In this document: one piece after another, positions 1-5,810 of the stretch
Layout of the letters: the number at the start of each line of letters is the position of its first letter
How positions within the stretch are numbered: position 1 is the stretch's first letter
NCBI RefSeq assembly: GCF_001870225.1
Contig: NZ_CP017675.1
Location: 200,774 to 264,773 of the forward strand
Direction of reading: 5' to 3'
Length of the DNA stretch: 64,000 nt
Source: Gloeomargarita lithophora Alchichica-D10
GTDB taxonomy: Bacteria > Cyanobacteriota > Cyanobacteriia > Gloeomargaritales > Gloeomargaritaceae
Made by a program: the position numbers and the translations under genes
Notes under the pieces: generated by a model
What the model was told of the DNA's origin: nothing
Database searches by the model: none
The model's input: only the letters and a program-made list of their open reading frames with translations

Positions 1-1
1 C

Positions 2-328
2 GTGGTGGATTTAGGGGGGACGATGCGCTTGGGCTTGTATCCGTGCCGTTTGCAGGGGGATAGTGTGGCGGCGCAGTTGTACCAAGAAACGGTCATTTAT
101 GAACGCCATCGCCATCGTTATGAATTTAACAATGCTTACCGCAGTTTGTTCTTGGAAAGTGGTTATCGCATCAGCGGCACCTCTCCGGATGGCCGGTTGG
201 TGGAGATGATTGAACTGTCGGGGCATCCCTTTTTCCTGGCGGTGCAATTTCACCCGGAGTTTGCCTCCCGTCCCAGCCACGCCCATCCCCTATTCCGGGG
301 GTTGGTGCAGGCGGCTTTGGGCCAATGA
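2..328 (+). CDS. pyrG: CTP synthase, C-terminal part (truncated by window start)
   Basis: This is the end of CTP synthase, which makes CTP from UTP, ATP and glutamine in the cytosol. The reading frame is open to the window edge, so the GTG at its first codon is not the true start. The visible 108 residues belong to the class I glutamine amidotransferase domain. The DLGGTMRLG stretch and the [10 protein letters not shown] stretch are characteristic of CTP synthase, and FHPEF carries the His and Glu that complete the amidotransferase triad (residues 84 and 86 of the fragment). The nucleophilic Cys and the whole synthetase domain lie upstream of the window. The ORF ends normally with TGA, 30 bases before the sigma-factor gene. 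Confidence 0.95.
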   Translation: MVDLGGTMRLGLYPCRLQGDSVAAQLYQETVIYERHRHRYEFNNAYRSLFLESGYRISGTSPDGRLVEMIELSGHPFFLAVQFHPEFASRPSHAHPLFRGLVQAALGQ

Positions 329-358
329 ACCCCCGCCCGTACTTGGCCGTCTAAAGCT

Positions 359-976
359 ATGGTTACCCTCGATTTGGTACTTATGTTCCCAGCGATTTGC
401 ACCAACCCGGTGCCCACCCAGACCGACCACCCGCCCTTGTCTCCCGATTTGGCACTGGTGCAACGGTGTCAGCAGGGCGACCCGGAGGGATTTCGCTGGT
501 TGTACCGCCGGTTCCAACCCCGGGTGCGGGGGACATTGTACCGCCTGTGCGGCGCAGTGGCCTTGGACGACCTGACCCAGGAAGTGTTTATGCGGGTGTG
601 GCGGGGGTTGCCCCGGCTGAGACAATTGGATATTTTCAATACCTGGCTGTACCGGATTACCCTGAACGTCGCCCATGACTATCGGCGGCAATGCGCCCAA
701 AAACGCACCCAGATGGCAACCCTGACCCAGACCGCCCCCGACCGGGTGCCCGCCCCGGATTTGATGCACTTGCATTATGAAGAATTGGTGCGCCAGGGGC
801 TGGAAACCTTGAGTTTTGAACATCGCACCGTCCTCGTCCTGCACGACTTAGAATCCTTACCCCAGAAGGAAATCAGCGAAATTTTACATATCCCCGTAGG
901 CACGGTTAAATCCCGGTTATTTCACGCCCGTGCCGCCCTGCGCCGCCATTTAGAACAACAAGGAGTCACCCTATGA
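359..976 (+). CDS. ECF-type RNA polymerase sigma factor
   Basis: Group 3/ECF sigma factor of 205 residues. It should bind core RNA polymerase and direct it to a stress or envelope regulon. Region 2 spans about residues 32-110, with the core-binding and -10 recognition segment DDLTQEVF at 70-77. Region 4 is about 145-200, with a helix-turn-helix around QKEISEILHIPVGTVKSRLF. The first 25 residues are not sigma-like, so an in-frame ATG at 383 is an equally good start. The stop overlaps the start of the next gene (ATGA), the usual arrangement for a sigma factor and its membrane-bound anti-sigma partner. It resembles the cyanobacterial SigG group, but this was judged by eye only. Confidence 0.9.
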   Translation: MVTLDLVLMFPAICTNPVPTQTDHPPLSPDLALVQRCQQGDPEGFRWLYRRFQPRVRGTLYRLCGAVALDDLTQEVFMRVWRGLPRLRQLDIFNTWLYRITLNVAHDYRRQCAQKRTQMATLTQTAPDRVPAPDLMHLHYEELVRQGLETLSFEHRTVLVLHDLESLPQKEISEILHIPVGTVKSRLFHARAALRRHLEQQGVTL

Positions 977-1251
977 ACCCCGACCCATTGGTGAATTTTC
1001 TGCGTCAGTACTCCCCCACGGCTCCGCCGCCGCACCCCGGATTGGAGGCACGGATTTTAACCGGCACCCGTCCCCAACCCCGACCCGTGTGGCATTGGTT
1101 TCCCCCGGTCATGGCCGTAGCCGGTCTTTCTCTCTGGCTGGGAGTCGCTTCGGCGCAACTATTTCAACCTAGCCCCGCCCAAGTTGCCGACATCGAAGCC
1201 TGGGTGGAGGCCAGTTGGCAGGGTCAGGATGAATTTCTCGCCCTGCACTGA
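973..1251 (+). CDS. Probable membrane anti-sigma factor, partner of the upstream ECF sigma
   Basis: Small 92-residue protein with a Pro-rich N-terminal cytosolic part of about 40 residues, one predicted membrane helix at about 42-62, and a short acidic tail. Its start overlaps the sigma-factor stop by four bases, so the two are translationally coupled. That coupling, the small size and the single-pass topology are the only evidence for an anti-sigma role. No zinc-binding HxxxCxxC motif of the ZAS anti-sigma family is present; the sequence contains no Cys at all. It could be another small membrane protein. The short soluble domain would be the sigma-binding part if the role is right. Confidence 0.6.
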   Translation: MNPDPLVNFLRQYSPTAPPPHPGLEARILTGTRPQPRPVWHWFPPVMAVAGLSLWLGVASAQLFQPSPAQVADIEAWVEASWQGQDEFLALH

Positions 1252-1271
1252 ACCCCGTTGGCCGGTTGTGC

Positions 1272-1301
1272 TTGCCCGGATTGCCATGTTTATGCTATGC
1301 T
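1272..1301 (+). promoter_or_regulatory. Possible sigma-70 type promoter for rpsO
   Basis: TTGCCC at 1272-1277 and TATGCT at 1296-1301 are separated by 18 bases, about 33 bases upstream of the rpsO ATG. This is a plausible vegetative promoter. It is the only intergenic stretch of useful length before rpsO. No experimental support. Confidence 0.35.
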
Positions 1302-1334
1302 ACGTAATCGCCCCATGAATTGCATATTTTCCCT

Positions 1335-1613
1335 ATGAGCCTGCTACAAGAACGCAAACAGGAACTCATCAATGAGTACCAGGTACACGCCACCGATACG
1401 GGTTCCCCGGAGGTACAGATTGCCCTGCTGAGCACCCGGATCAGCCAACTCAGCGAACATCTGCGCACCCACAAAAAAGATTTTTCCTCCCAACGGGGGT
1501 TGTTGCTGTTGATTAGCCAACGGCGGCAATTGCTTTTGTATTTACGCAAACACCACTTTGACCGCTACGAAAGTGTGATTCAACGTTTGGGTATCCGTGG
1601 GTTACGTTCCTAA
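1335..1613 (+). CDS. rpsO: 30S ribosomal protein S15
   Basis: Ribosomal protein S15 (92 residues; the family is about 89). It binds the central domain of 16S rRNA early in 30S assembly. The diagnostic stretch [13 protein letters not shown] and the C-terminal basic helix ending [15 protein letters not shown] are both present. The frame stays open upstream to a TTG, but the ATG giving MSLLQERKQ matches the family start. The next gene begins 12 bases after the stop. The rpsO plus PAM68 pairing is, as I recall, also seen in other cyanobacteria, which suggests an old operon. Confidence 0.95.
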   Translation: MSLLQERKQELINEYQVHATDTGSPEVQIALLSTRISQLSEHLRTHKKDFSSQRGLLLLISQRRQLLLYLRKHHFDRYESVIQRLGIRGLRS

Positions 1614-1625
1614 TTTTGGCTAACG

Positions 1626-2012
1626 ATGGCAAAAAAATCCCGGCCTACCCCGCCGCCACCCAAAAAACGAGGTTGGCAACAAATTGAAGCTCCGGGGATG
1701 CCCCAGGTGGTCAGCGACCGGATGATGCGGCGGATGGTTATTTTTTGTGGGTTGCCCACCCTGTTGGGGTTGTTGGCCTTTCCCAGCAGTTATCTATTGT
1801 TGCAACAGGGGTTGAAAGTGCCGGTGGTGGCGGTGGTCGGTGTGACCCTGGGATGTTTTGGGCTGGGGATTGTGGGCTTGAGCTATGGCATTCTCTCCAC
1901 CTGCTGGGATGCGGAGCGGCAGGGGCATTGGCTGGGTTGGCAGGAACTTCGCATCAATTGGGGACGGATGCGGGCAAATTCTAAAGCAAATCGTAACAAT
2001 GCCCCGACTTGA
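1626..2012 (+). CDS. PAM68-family photosystem II assembly protein
   Basis: Thylakoid membrane protein of 128 residues, of the PAM68/DUF3464 family, whose members assist photosystem II assembly and chlorophyll insertion. The N-terminus is basic and Pro-rich (KKSRPTPPPPKKRGWQQIE), followed by two membrane helices at about 37-58 and 66-90 and a short C-terminal tail. This layout of charged stalk plus hairpin of two helices matches the family. It lies 12 bases after rpsO and is probably co-transcribed with it. The assignment rests on topology and characteristic residues, not on an alignment. Confidence 0.82.
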   Translation: MAKKSRPTPPPPKKRGWQQIEAPGMPQVVSDRMMRRMVIFCGLPTLLGLLAFPSSYLLLQQGLKVPVVAVVGVTLGCFGLGIVGLSYGILSTCWDAERQGHWLGWQELRINWGRMRANSKANRNNAPT

Positions 2013-2066
2013 GGCCATTTGTTCGTTAAAATGCAGAAATTGTGACCCTAAATTTTCCCTACCGCC

Positions 2067-3125
2067 ATGATTATTGTGATGCAACCCGGTGCGCCGGAAC
2101 TGGAAATTGAGCGCATTAGTGATGAACTCCGCACCTGGGGGTTGCATCCTGAAAAGATTGTTGGTCAGTACAAAGTCATTATTGGTTTGGTGGGGGAAAC
2201 GGCGGGTTTACTGCCGGAACGGATTCAGGAACTCAGCCCCTGGATTGATGAGGTGGTGCGGGTGGAACAGCCCTTCAAGCGGGTGAGTCGGGAGTTTCGC
2301 CACGGCCAACCGGGGGAAGTGACCATTGATACCCCCAACGGGGCGGTGGTCTTTGGGGAACAGCATCCCCTGGTGGTGGTGGCTGGTCCCTGCTCGGTGG
2401 AAAACGAGCAAATGATTATCGAGACGGCACTGCGGGTGAAGCAGGCGGGAGCCAAGTTTCTCCGGGGGGGTGCCTACAAGCCCCGCACTTCTCCCTATGC
2501 GTTCCAAGGACATGGGGAAAGTGCCCTAGAATTGTTGGCGGCGGCACGGGCGGCTTCGGGGCTGGGGATTATCACGGAAGTCATGGATACGGCGGATATT
2601 GAGAAAATTGCCCAGGTGGCTGATGTCCTGCAACTTGGGGCGCGCAATATGCAGAATTTCGCCCTGCTGAAAAAAATCGGGGCGCAAAACAAGCCGGTAC
2701 TGCTCAAGCGGGGGATGGCCGCCACGATTGAGGAATGGCTGATGGCCGCCGAGTACATTTTGGCCGGGGGCAACCCCAACGTCATCCTGTGCGAGCGGGG
2801 GATTCGTACCTTTGATAGCCGTTACACCCGCAACACCCTGGATTTATCGGTGATTCCCGTCCTGCGGAAACTCACCCACCTGCCGATTATGATTGACCCC
2901 AGCCACGGTACGGGTAAATCCGACTATGTACCAGCGATGGCGATGGCTGCTGTGGCCGCTGGCACCGATTCGCTGATGATTGAGGTGCATCCCAACCCAG
3001 CCAAAGCCCTCTCCGATGGCCCCCAATCCTTGACCCCGGAGCGGTTTGACCGTTTGATGCGTTCCGAATTGGCGGTGATTGCCCAGGCGGTGGGGCGCTG
3101 GCCGCAGGTGGCGGTGGGGGTTTAA
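2067..3125 (+). CDS. aroF: 3-deoxy-7-phosphoheptulonate synthase (DAHP synthase, AroF-type)
   Basis: Catalyses the first step of the shikimate pathway: phosphoenolpyruvate plus erythrose 4-phosphate gives DAHP. The 352 residues have an N-terminal ferredoxin-like regulatory domain (about 1-70, starting [10 protein letters not shown]) followed by the TIM-barrel KDPG-aldolase/DAHPS domain. Active-site stretches are visible: AGPCSVE at 106-112, [16 protein letters not shown] at 133-148, LKRGM and IDPSHGTGK in the second half. The N-terminal domain is typical of the type I-beta enzymes regulated by aromatic products. The stop is followed within a few bases by the boundary of the integron cassette, so the cassette may have removed or displaced the native terminator. 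Confidence 0.95.
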   Translation: MIIVMQPGAPELEIERISDELRTWGLHPEKIVGQYKVIIGLVGETAGLLPERIQELSPWIDEVVRVEQPFKRVSREFRHGQPGEVTIDTPNGAVVFGEQHPLVVVAGPCSVENEQMIIETALRVKQAGAKFLRGGAYKPRTSPYAFQGHGESALELLAAARAASGLGIITEVMDTADIEKIAQVADVLQLGARNMQNFALLKKIGAQNKPVLLKRGMAATIEEWLMAAEYILAGGNPNVILCERGIRTFDSRYTRNTLDLSVIPVLRKLTHLPIMIDPSHGTGKSDYVPAMAMAAVAAGTDSLMIEVHPNPAKALSDGPQSLTPERFDRLMRSELAVIAQAVGRWPQVAVGV

Positions 3126-3249
3126 TTGCTAGTTAGGCTTTCACTATTCTAAAAATATCTTTGAGTTGAAAATCTTGGATTTTTAACATTGATTTTCAAG
3201 ATTGGTAACAAGCCTTTCTTTTACAACATTTTAGATAGGAATCAAAATC

Positions 3250-3510
3250 ATGGGAAAGAAATTTGAGTATAAGAATATTCGTTTTGACTTTAAAGGTCGA
3301 GGCATTACACAAGAAATTAATCTTCTTGATATCGATGGAAAACGTGTAAAAGGATGGTATACCAATACCGAAGAAGTGCCTACTCTTCCAGTATTATTGA
3401 ATGCTGCTGGATCTGATGGATGGGAACTTGTTTCACATAGTGTTAACCAAGATAACCAAGCTAATGGAGTGACATTTCACTATTTATACTTTAAGAGAGA
3501 AGTTGCCTAG
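3250..3510 (+). CDS. Cassette gene 1: small DUF4177-like protein
   Basis: Protein of 86 residues with a mixed beta/alpha pattern. The central DGWELVSHS motif, followed by a final hydrophobic strand (TFHYLYFKRE), recalls the DUF4177 family, whose function is unknown. No membrane helix, signal peptide or catalytic motif is visible. Base composition is much more AT-rich than the neighbouring chromosome, in line with its place inside the cassette. It starts 117 bases after the cassette boundary, leaving room for a promoter, and a purine-rich GATAGGA precedes the ATG. The stop overlaps the GTG of the next gene by one base, so the two are translated as a unit. Confidence 0.75.
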   Translation: MGKKFEYKNIRFDFKGRGITQEINLLDIDGKRVKGWYTNTEEVPTLPVLLNAAGSDGWELVSHSVNQDNQANGVTFHYLYFKREVA

Positions 3511-3722
3511 TGTCAGATTCTGAGCTTGATAAAATCATTGCTGCGACACGACAAAAGAGTGCTAAGAAAAAGCAAAACAATAAAAATACATCGCCATTTG
3601 TAATCGTATTAAGCGTTTTAGCCCTAGTTTTAGTAATAACAAAGAATCCATTTTTCTTATTCCTTATAGCATTAGTTATTTTTATTCTTGTAATAAGAGA
3701 ATCTATAGAATGGATGGGGTGA
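3510..3722 (+). CDS. Cassette gene 2: small two-helix membrane protein
   Basis: Protein of 70 residues, unrecognised. The first 25 residues are polar and Lys-rich (KKKQNNKN), followed by two hydrophobic segments at about 29-43 and 46-62 separated by KNPF, so it is probably a membrane hairpin with a basic cytosolic tail. The GTG start shares its first base with the last base of the preceding TAG. The stop codon lies within the first bases of a perfect 16-bp inverted repeat. Its coupling to the DUF4177-like gene suggests that the two act together. Nothing identifies the role, though small membrane proteins in cassettes are often of unknown or defensive function. Confidence 0.65.
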   Translation: MSDSELDKIIAATRQKSAKKKQNNKNTSPFVIVLSVLALVLVITKNPFFLFLIALVIFILVIRESIEWMG

Positions 3723-3756
3723 TAAACAGGCTCTAATCTTTTAGAGCCTGTTTATC
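3721..3756. terminator. Perfect 16-bp inverted repeat with 4-base loop
   Basis: The arms GATAAACAGGCTCTAA and TTAGAGCCTGTTTATC are exact reverse complements around a TCTT loop. The left arm includes the last two bases of the stop codon of cassette gene 2. No clear T-run follows, so this could be a factor-dependent terminator or a 3' mRNA-protecting hairpin rather than a classic intrinsic terminator. It lies between the cassette genes and the attC site. Confidence 0.7.
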
Positions 3757-3783
3757 ACTACGCTACCTCACAGCCCACTAAAA

Positions 3784-3870
3784 GCCTAACACTGCGTTGG
3801 AGCCGACCTTTCAAAAGTTGATCTGTAAAAGCTAAAGATTAAGTGTAGCGGCTCAACTAGACCGTTAGAC
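3784..3870 (+). other. attC recombination site of an integron cassette
   Basis: All canonical attC parts are present in order. Inverse core GCCTAAC (3784-3790, RYYYAAC); 5-base spacer; GTTGGAGCCG (3796-3805); 43-base centre; CGGCTCAAC (3849-3857); 6-base spacer TAGACC; core GTTAGAC (3864-3870, GTTRRRY). The two inner arms pair apart from one extra G in the left arm, the expected extrahelical base that selects the recombined strand. The spacer lengths of 5 and 6 match known attC sites. A short CACTTG...CAAGTG inverted repeat follows at 3871-3890. Confidence 0.88.
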
Positions 3871-3977
3871 CACTTGATCTTTGGCAAGTGAGCCATCGAA
3901 AAACTTCTGAATTTAATGTTGTAAAATAGGATAGAAATTACTCAATTAACGATTTAAATCGACTCACGGGGTATTTC

Positions 3978-4199
3978 ATGAAAACTTTGCTAGAGATCGA
4001 AGAAGCAATCCAACGTTTGCCAGAAAGTGATATTCGACAACTTTCAGGATGGCTTCAATCGCATCTGGATGAGGTGTGGGATCGTCAAATTGAGGCAGAT
4101 TTAGTGTCTGGGAAACTAGATCACTTAATTGCCCGCGCAGAAGCAGGCATATCCGCTAATAGAGTGAAGCATCTCGATGAAGTCCTTGACAACGCCTGA
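3978..4199 (+). CDS. Putative type II antitoxin
   Basis: Protein of 73 residues, mostly helical and acidic. It starts MKTLLEIEEAIQRLPESDIRQL and ends [19 protein letters not shown]. The pattern of a short N-terminal helical region and a C-terminal toxin-binding tail is that of small cyanobacterial antitoxins paired with RelE/ParE-like toxins. Its last 23 bases overlap the start of the downstream toxin-like gene, typical of such operons. GGGG lies just upstream of the ATG as a possible ribosome site. It sits directly after the attC core, and toxin-antitoxin pairs are common integron cargo, so it may be the remains of a second cassette. Confidence 0.7.
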   Translation: MKTLLEIEEAIQRLPESDIRQLSGWLQSHLDEVWDRQIEADLVSGKLDHLIARAEAGISANRVKHLDEVLDNA

Positions 4200-4467
4200 T
4201 TTCTGGAGAGCTTACGCAGAATTAACCCCAGATATGCGGGAGGAAGTACGGAGAGCGTACCAGCTTTGGCAAAACAATCCAATACATCCATCCTTGCACT
4301 TTAAGAAAGTAGGTAAGCATCTTTGGTCTGTCTGCGTAAGTAGTGGTTATCGAGCTTTAGCATTGAAAAAAGGTGATGACTACTACTCTGGTTCTCCCCC
4401 TGGACGCTCCCTACTCCCTTCAAAGCAGCAACGCCCAAACGATGACAGTCCCAAATTGCTATACTAG
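4177..4467 (+). CDS. RelE/ParE-like toxin with an aberrant, probably inactivated C-terminus
   Basis: Residues 1-68 follow the RelE/ParE-like toxin pattern: [16 protein letters not shown], a helical region, [13 protein letters not shown], then [19 protein letters not shown]. In this family the chain normally continues into a WFWIGxHxxYxRLL-type last strand. Here it instead reads into a Pro/Ser/Arg-rich tail of about 27 residues that does not look like the family. A TGGTTC (Trp-Phe) occurs at that point in another frame, so a frameshift or replacement of the 3' end is likely. The ORF ends near AATTGCTATA, which resembles the end of the CTATAG repeat family. The gene is therefore best viewed as a damaged toxin. 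Its antitoxin appears intact. Confidence 0.6.
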   Translation: MKSLTTPDFWRAYAELTPDMREEVRRAYQLWQNNPIHPSLHFKKVGKHLWSVCVSSGYRALALKKGDDYYSGSPPGRSLLPSKQQRPNDDSPKLLY

Positions 4468-4490
4468 AAAATGCTGTATTTACGCAAATC

Positions 4491-5810
4491 ATGCCATCCT
4501 CCGTCCGGCCTAAAGTGGCTTTTACCCACCTGGGATGCGAAAAAAATCGCATTGATACCGAGCATATGCTGGGCTTACTGGCAACGGCGGGTTATCGCAT
4601 AGATAGTGACCCAGAGACGGCGGATTATGTCATCGTCAATACCTGTAGTTTCATCGAAGCCGCCCGACAAGAATCGGTGCGTACCCTGGTAGAGCTGGCC
4701 GAAGCGGATAAAAAAATCGTGATCACCGGCTGTCTGGCACAACATTTCCAAGGGGAATTGCTGGCCGCTATCCCGGAGGCAGTGGCCTTGGTGGGCACGG
4801 GGGATTATCAGCACATTGTCCAAGTCATTGATGCGGTGGAACAGGGGCAAACTGTCCTCCAGGTCACCGAAAAACCCACCTACATTGCCGATGAAACGGT
4901 GCCCCGTTACCGAACTACCTGTGCCCCGGTGGCCTATTTACGGGTGGCGGAAGGGTGTGATTATCGTTGTGCGTTTTGTATCATCCCCCATCTGCGGGGT
5001 GACCAGCGTTCCCGCTCCATTGCCTCCATCGTCCGGGAAGCCCAGGAATTGGCCGACCAGGGGGTGCAGGAATTGATTCTTATCTCCCAAATTACCACCA
5101 ACTATGGGCTGGATTTGTACGGCAAACCCCGCTTGGCTGACTTGCTTTATGCCTTGGGGGATGTGTCCGTGCCGTGGATACGAGTGCATTACAGTTATCC
5201 CACCGGGTTGACCCCGGAGGTACTGCGAGCCTTTCGGGATGTCCCGAATGTATTGCCCTACATTGACCTACCGCTACAACATTCTCACCCGGAGGTTTTA
5301 CGCGCCATGAACCGGCCTTGGCAAAGGGAGGTCAATGACCGCCTGCTCGACCGAATCCGGGAAATGTTACCCGATGCCGTGATTCGGACGACGTTTATCG
5401 TCGGTTTTCCGGGGGAAACGGCTGACCATTTTGCCCATTTGGGGGATTTTGTGGAGCGACATCGGTTTGACCATGTGGGGGTGTTTCCCTTCTCGGCGGA
5501 AGCGGGGACTCCCGCTGCTACGCTGCCCAATCCGATGCCGGAAGCGGTCAAACGGCAACGCCAAAAAACCCTCATGCAAAAACAACAACCCATTTCTCTC
5601 GCCAAACACCAGCAGTATATTGACCGTACTATAGATGTACTAATTGAACAGGAAAATCCTCAAACGGGGGTCAAAATTGGCCGTTCAGCACGCTTTTCCC
5701 CCGAAGTGGATGGGCAGGTGTATGTAACCGGGGCGGCCCCATTGGGACGGCTGGTGCCGGTGAAAATTACGGCGGCGGCTGTGTATGATTTGGTGGGGGT
5801 GTCGGTTTGA
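4491..5810 (+). CDS. rimO: Ribosomal protein S12 methylthiotransferase RimO
   Basis: Radical-SAM enzyme that adds a methylthio group to a conserved Asp of ribosomal protein S12. The 439 residues show all three domains. The N-terminal MTTase domain binds the auxiliary [4Fe-4S] cluster through Cys16, Cys52 and Cys81 (LGCEKN, NTCSF, GCLAQ). The radical-SAM core has Cys156, Cys160 and Cys163 (CDYRCAFC). A C-terminal TRAM domain covers about 375-437. [11 protein letters not shown] near the start and the CAFCIIP context separate RimO from MiaB. It is convergent with alaS and the two stop codons directly abut. Confidence 0.95.
   Translation: MPSSVRPKVAFTHLGCEKNRIDTEHMLGLLATAGYRIDSDPETADYVIVNTCSFIEAARQESVRTLVELAEADKKIVITGCLAQHFQGELLAAIPEAVALVGTGDYQHIVQVIDAVEQGQTVLQVTEKPTYIADETVPRYRTTCAPVAYLRVAEGCDYRCAFCIIPHLRGDQRSRSIASIVREAQELADQGVQELILISQITTNYGLDLYGKPRLADLLYALGDVSVPWIRVHYSYPTGLTPEVLRAFRDVPNVLPYIDLPLQHSHPEVLRAMNRPWQREVNDRLLDRIREMLPDAVIRTTFIVGFPGETADHFAHLGDFVERHRFDHVGVFPFSAEAGTPAATLPNPMPEAVKRQRQKTLMQKQQPISLAKHQQYIDRTIDVLIEQENPQTGVKIGRSARFSPEVDGQVYVTGAAPLGRLVPVKITAAAVYDLVGVSV

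Larger units (their letters stand above)
3133..3864 (+). mobile_element. Integron-type gene cassette inserted just after aroF
   Basis: A 732-bp AT-rich block in a GC-rich chromosome. It carries two short genes in one direction, a hairpin, and a canonical attC site at its 3' end. The left boundary reads GTTAGGC (3132-3138), and the recombination point G/TTAGGC sets the cassette start at 3133. In an integrated cassette the leading TTRRRY must be complementary to the inverse core of the cassette's own attC. Here TTAGGC is exactly complementary to the GCCTAAC at 3784-3790. The right boundary is the G of GTTAGAC at 3864. No integrase gene or second complete attC is in the window, so it is either a lone cassette at a secondary site or a remnant of an integrase-less array. 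The two genes it carries are described separately. Confidence 0.85.
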
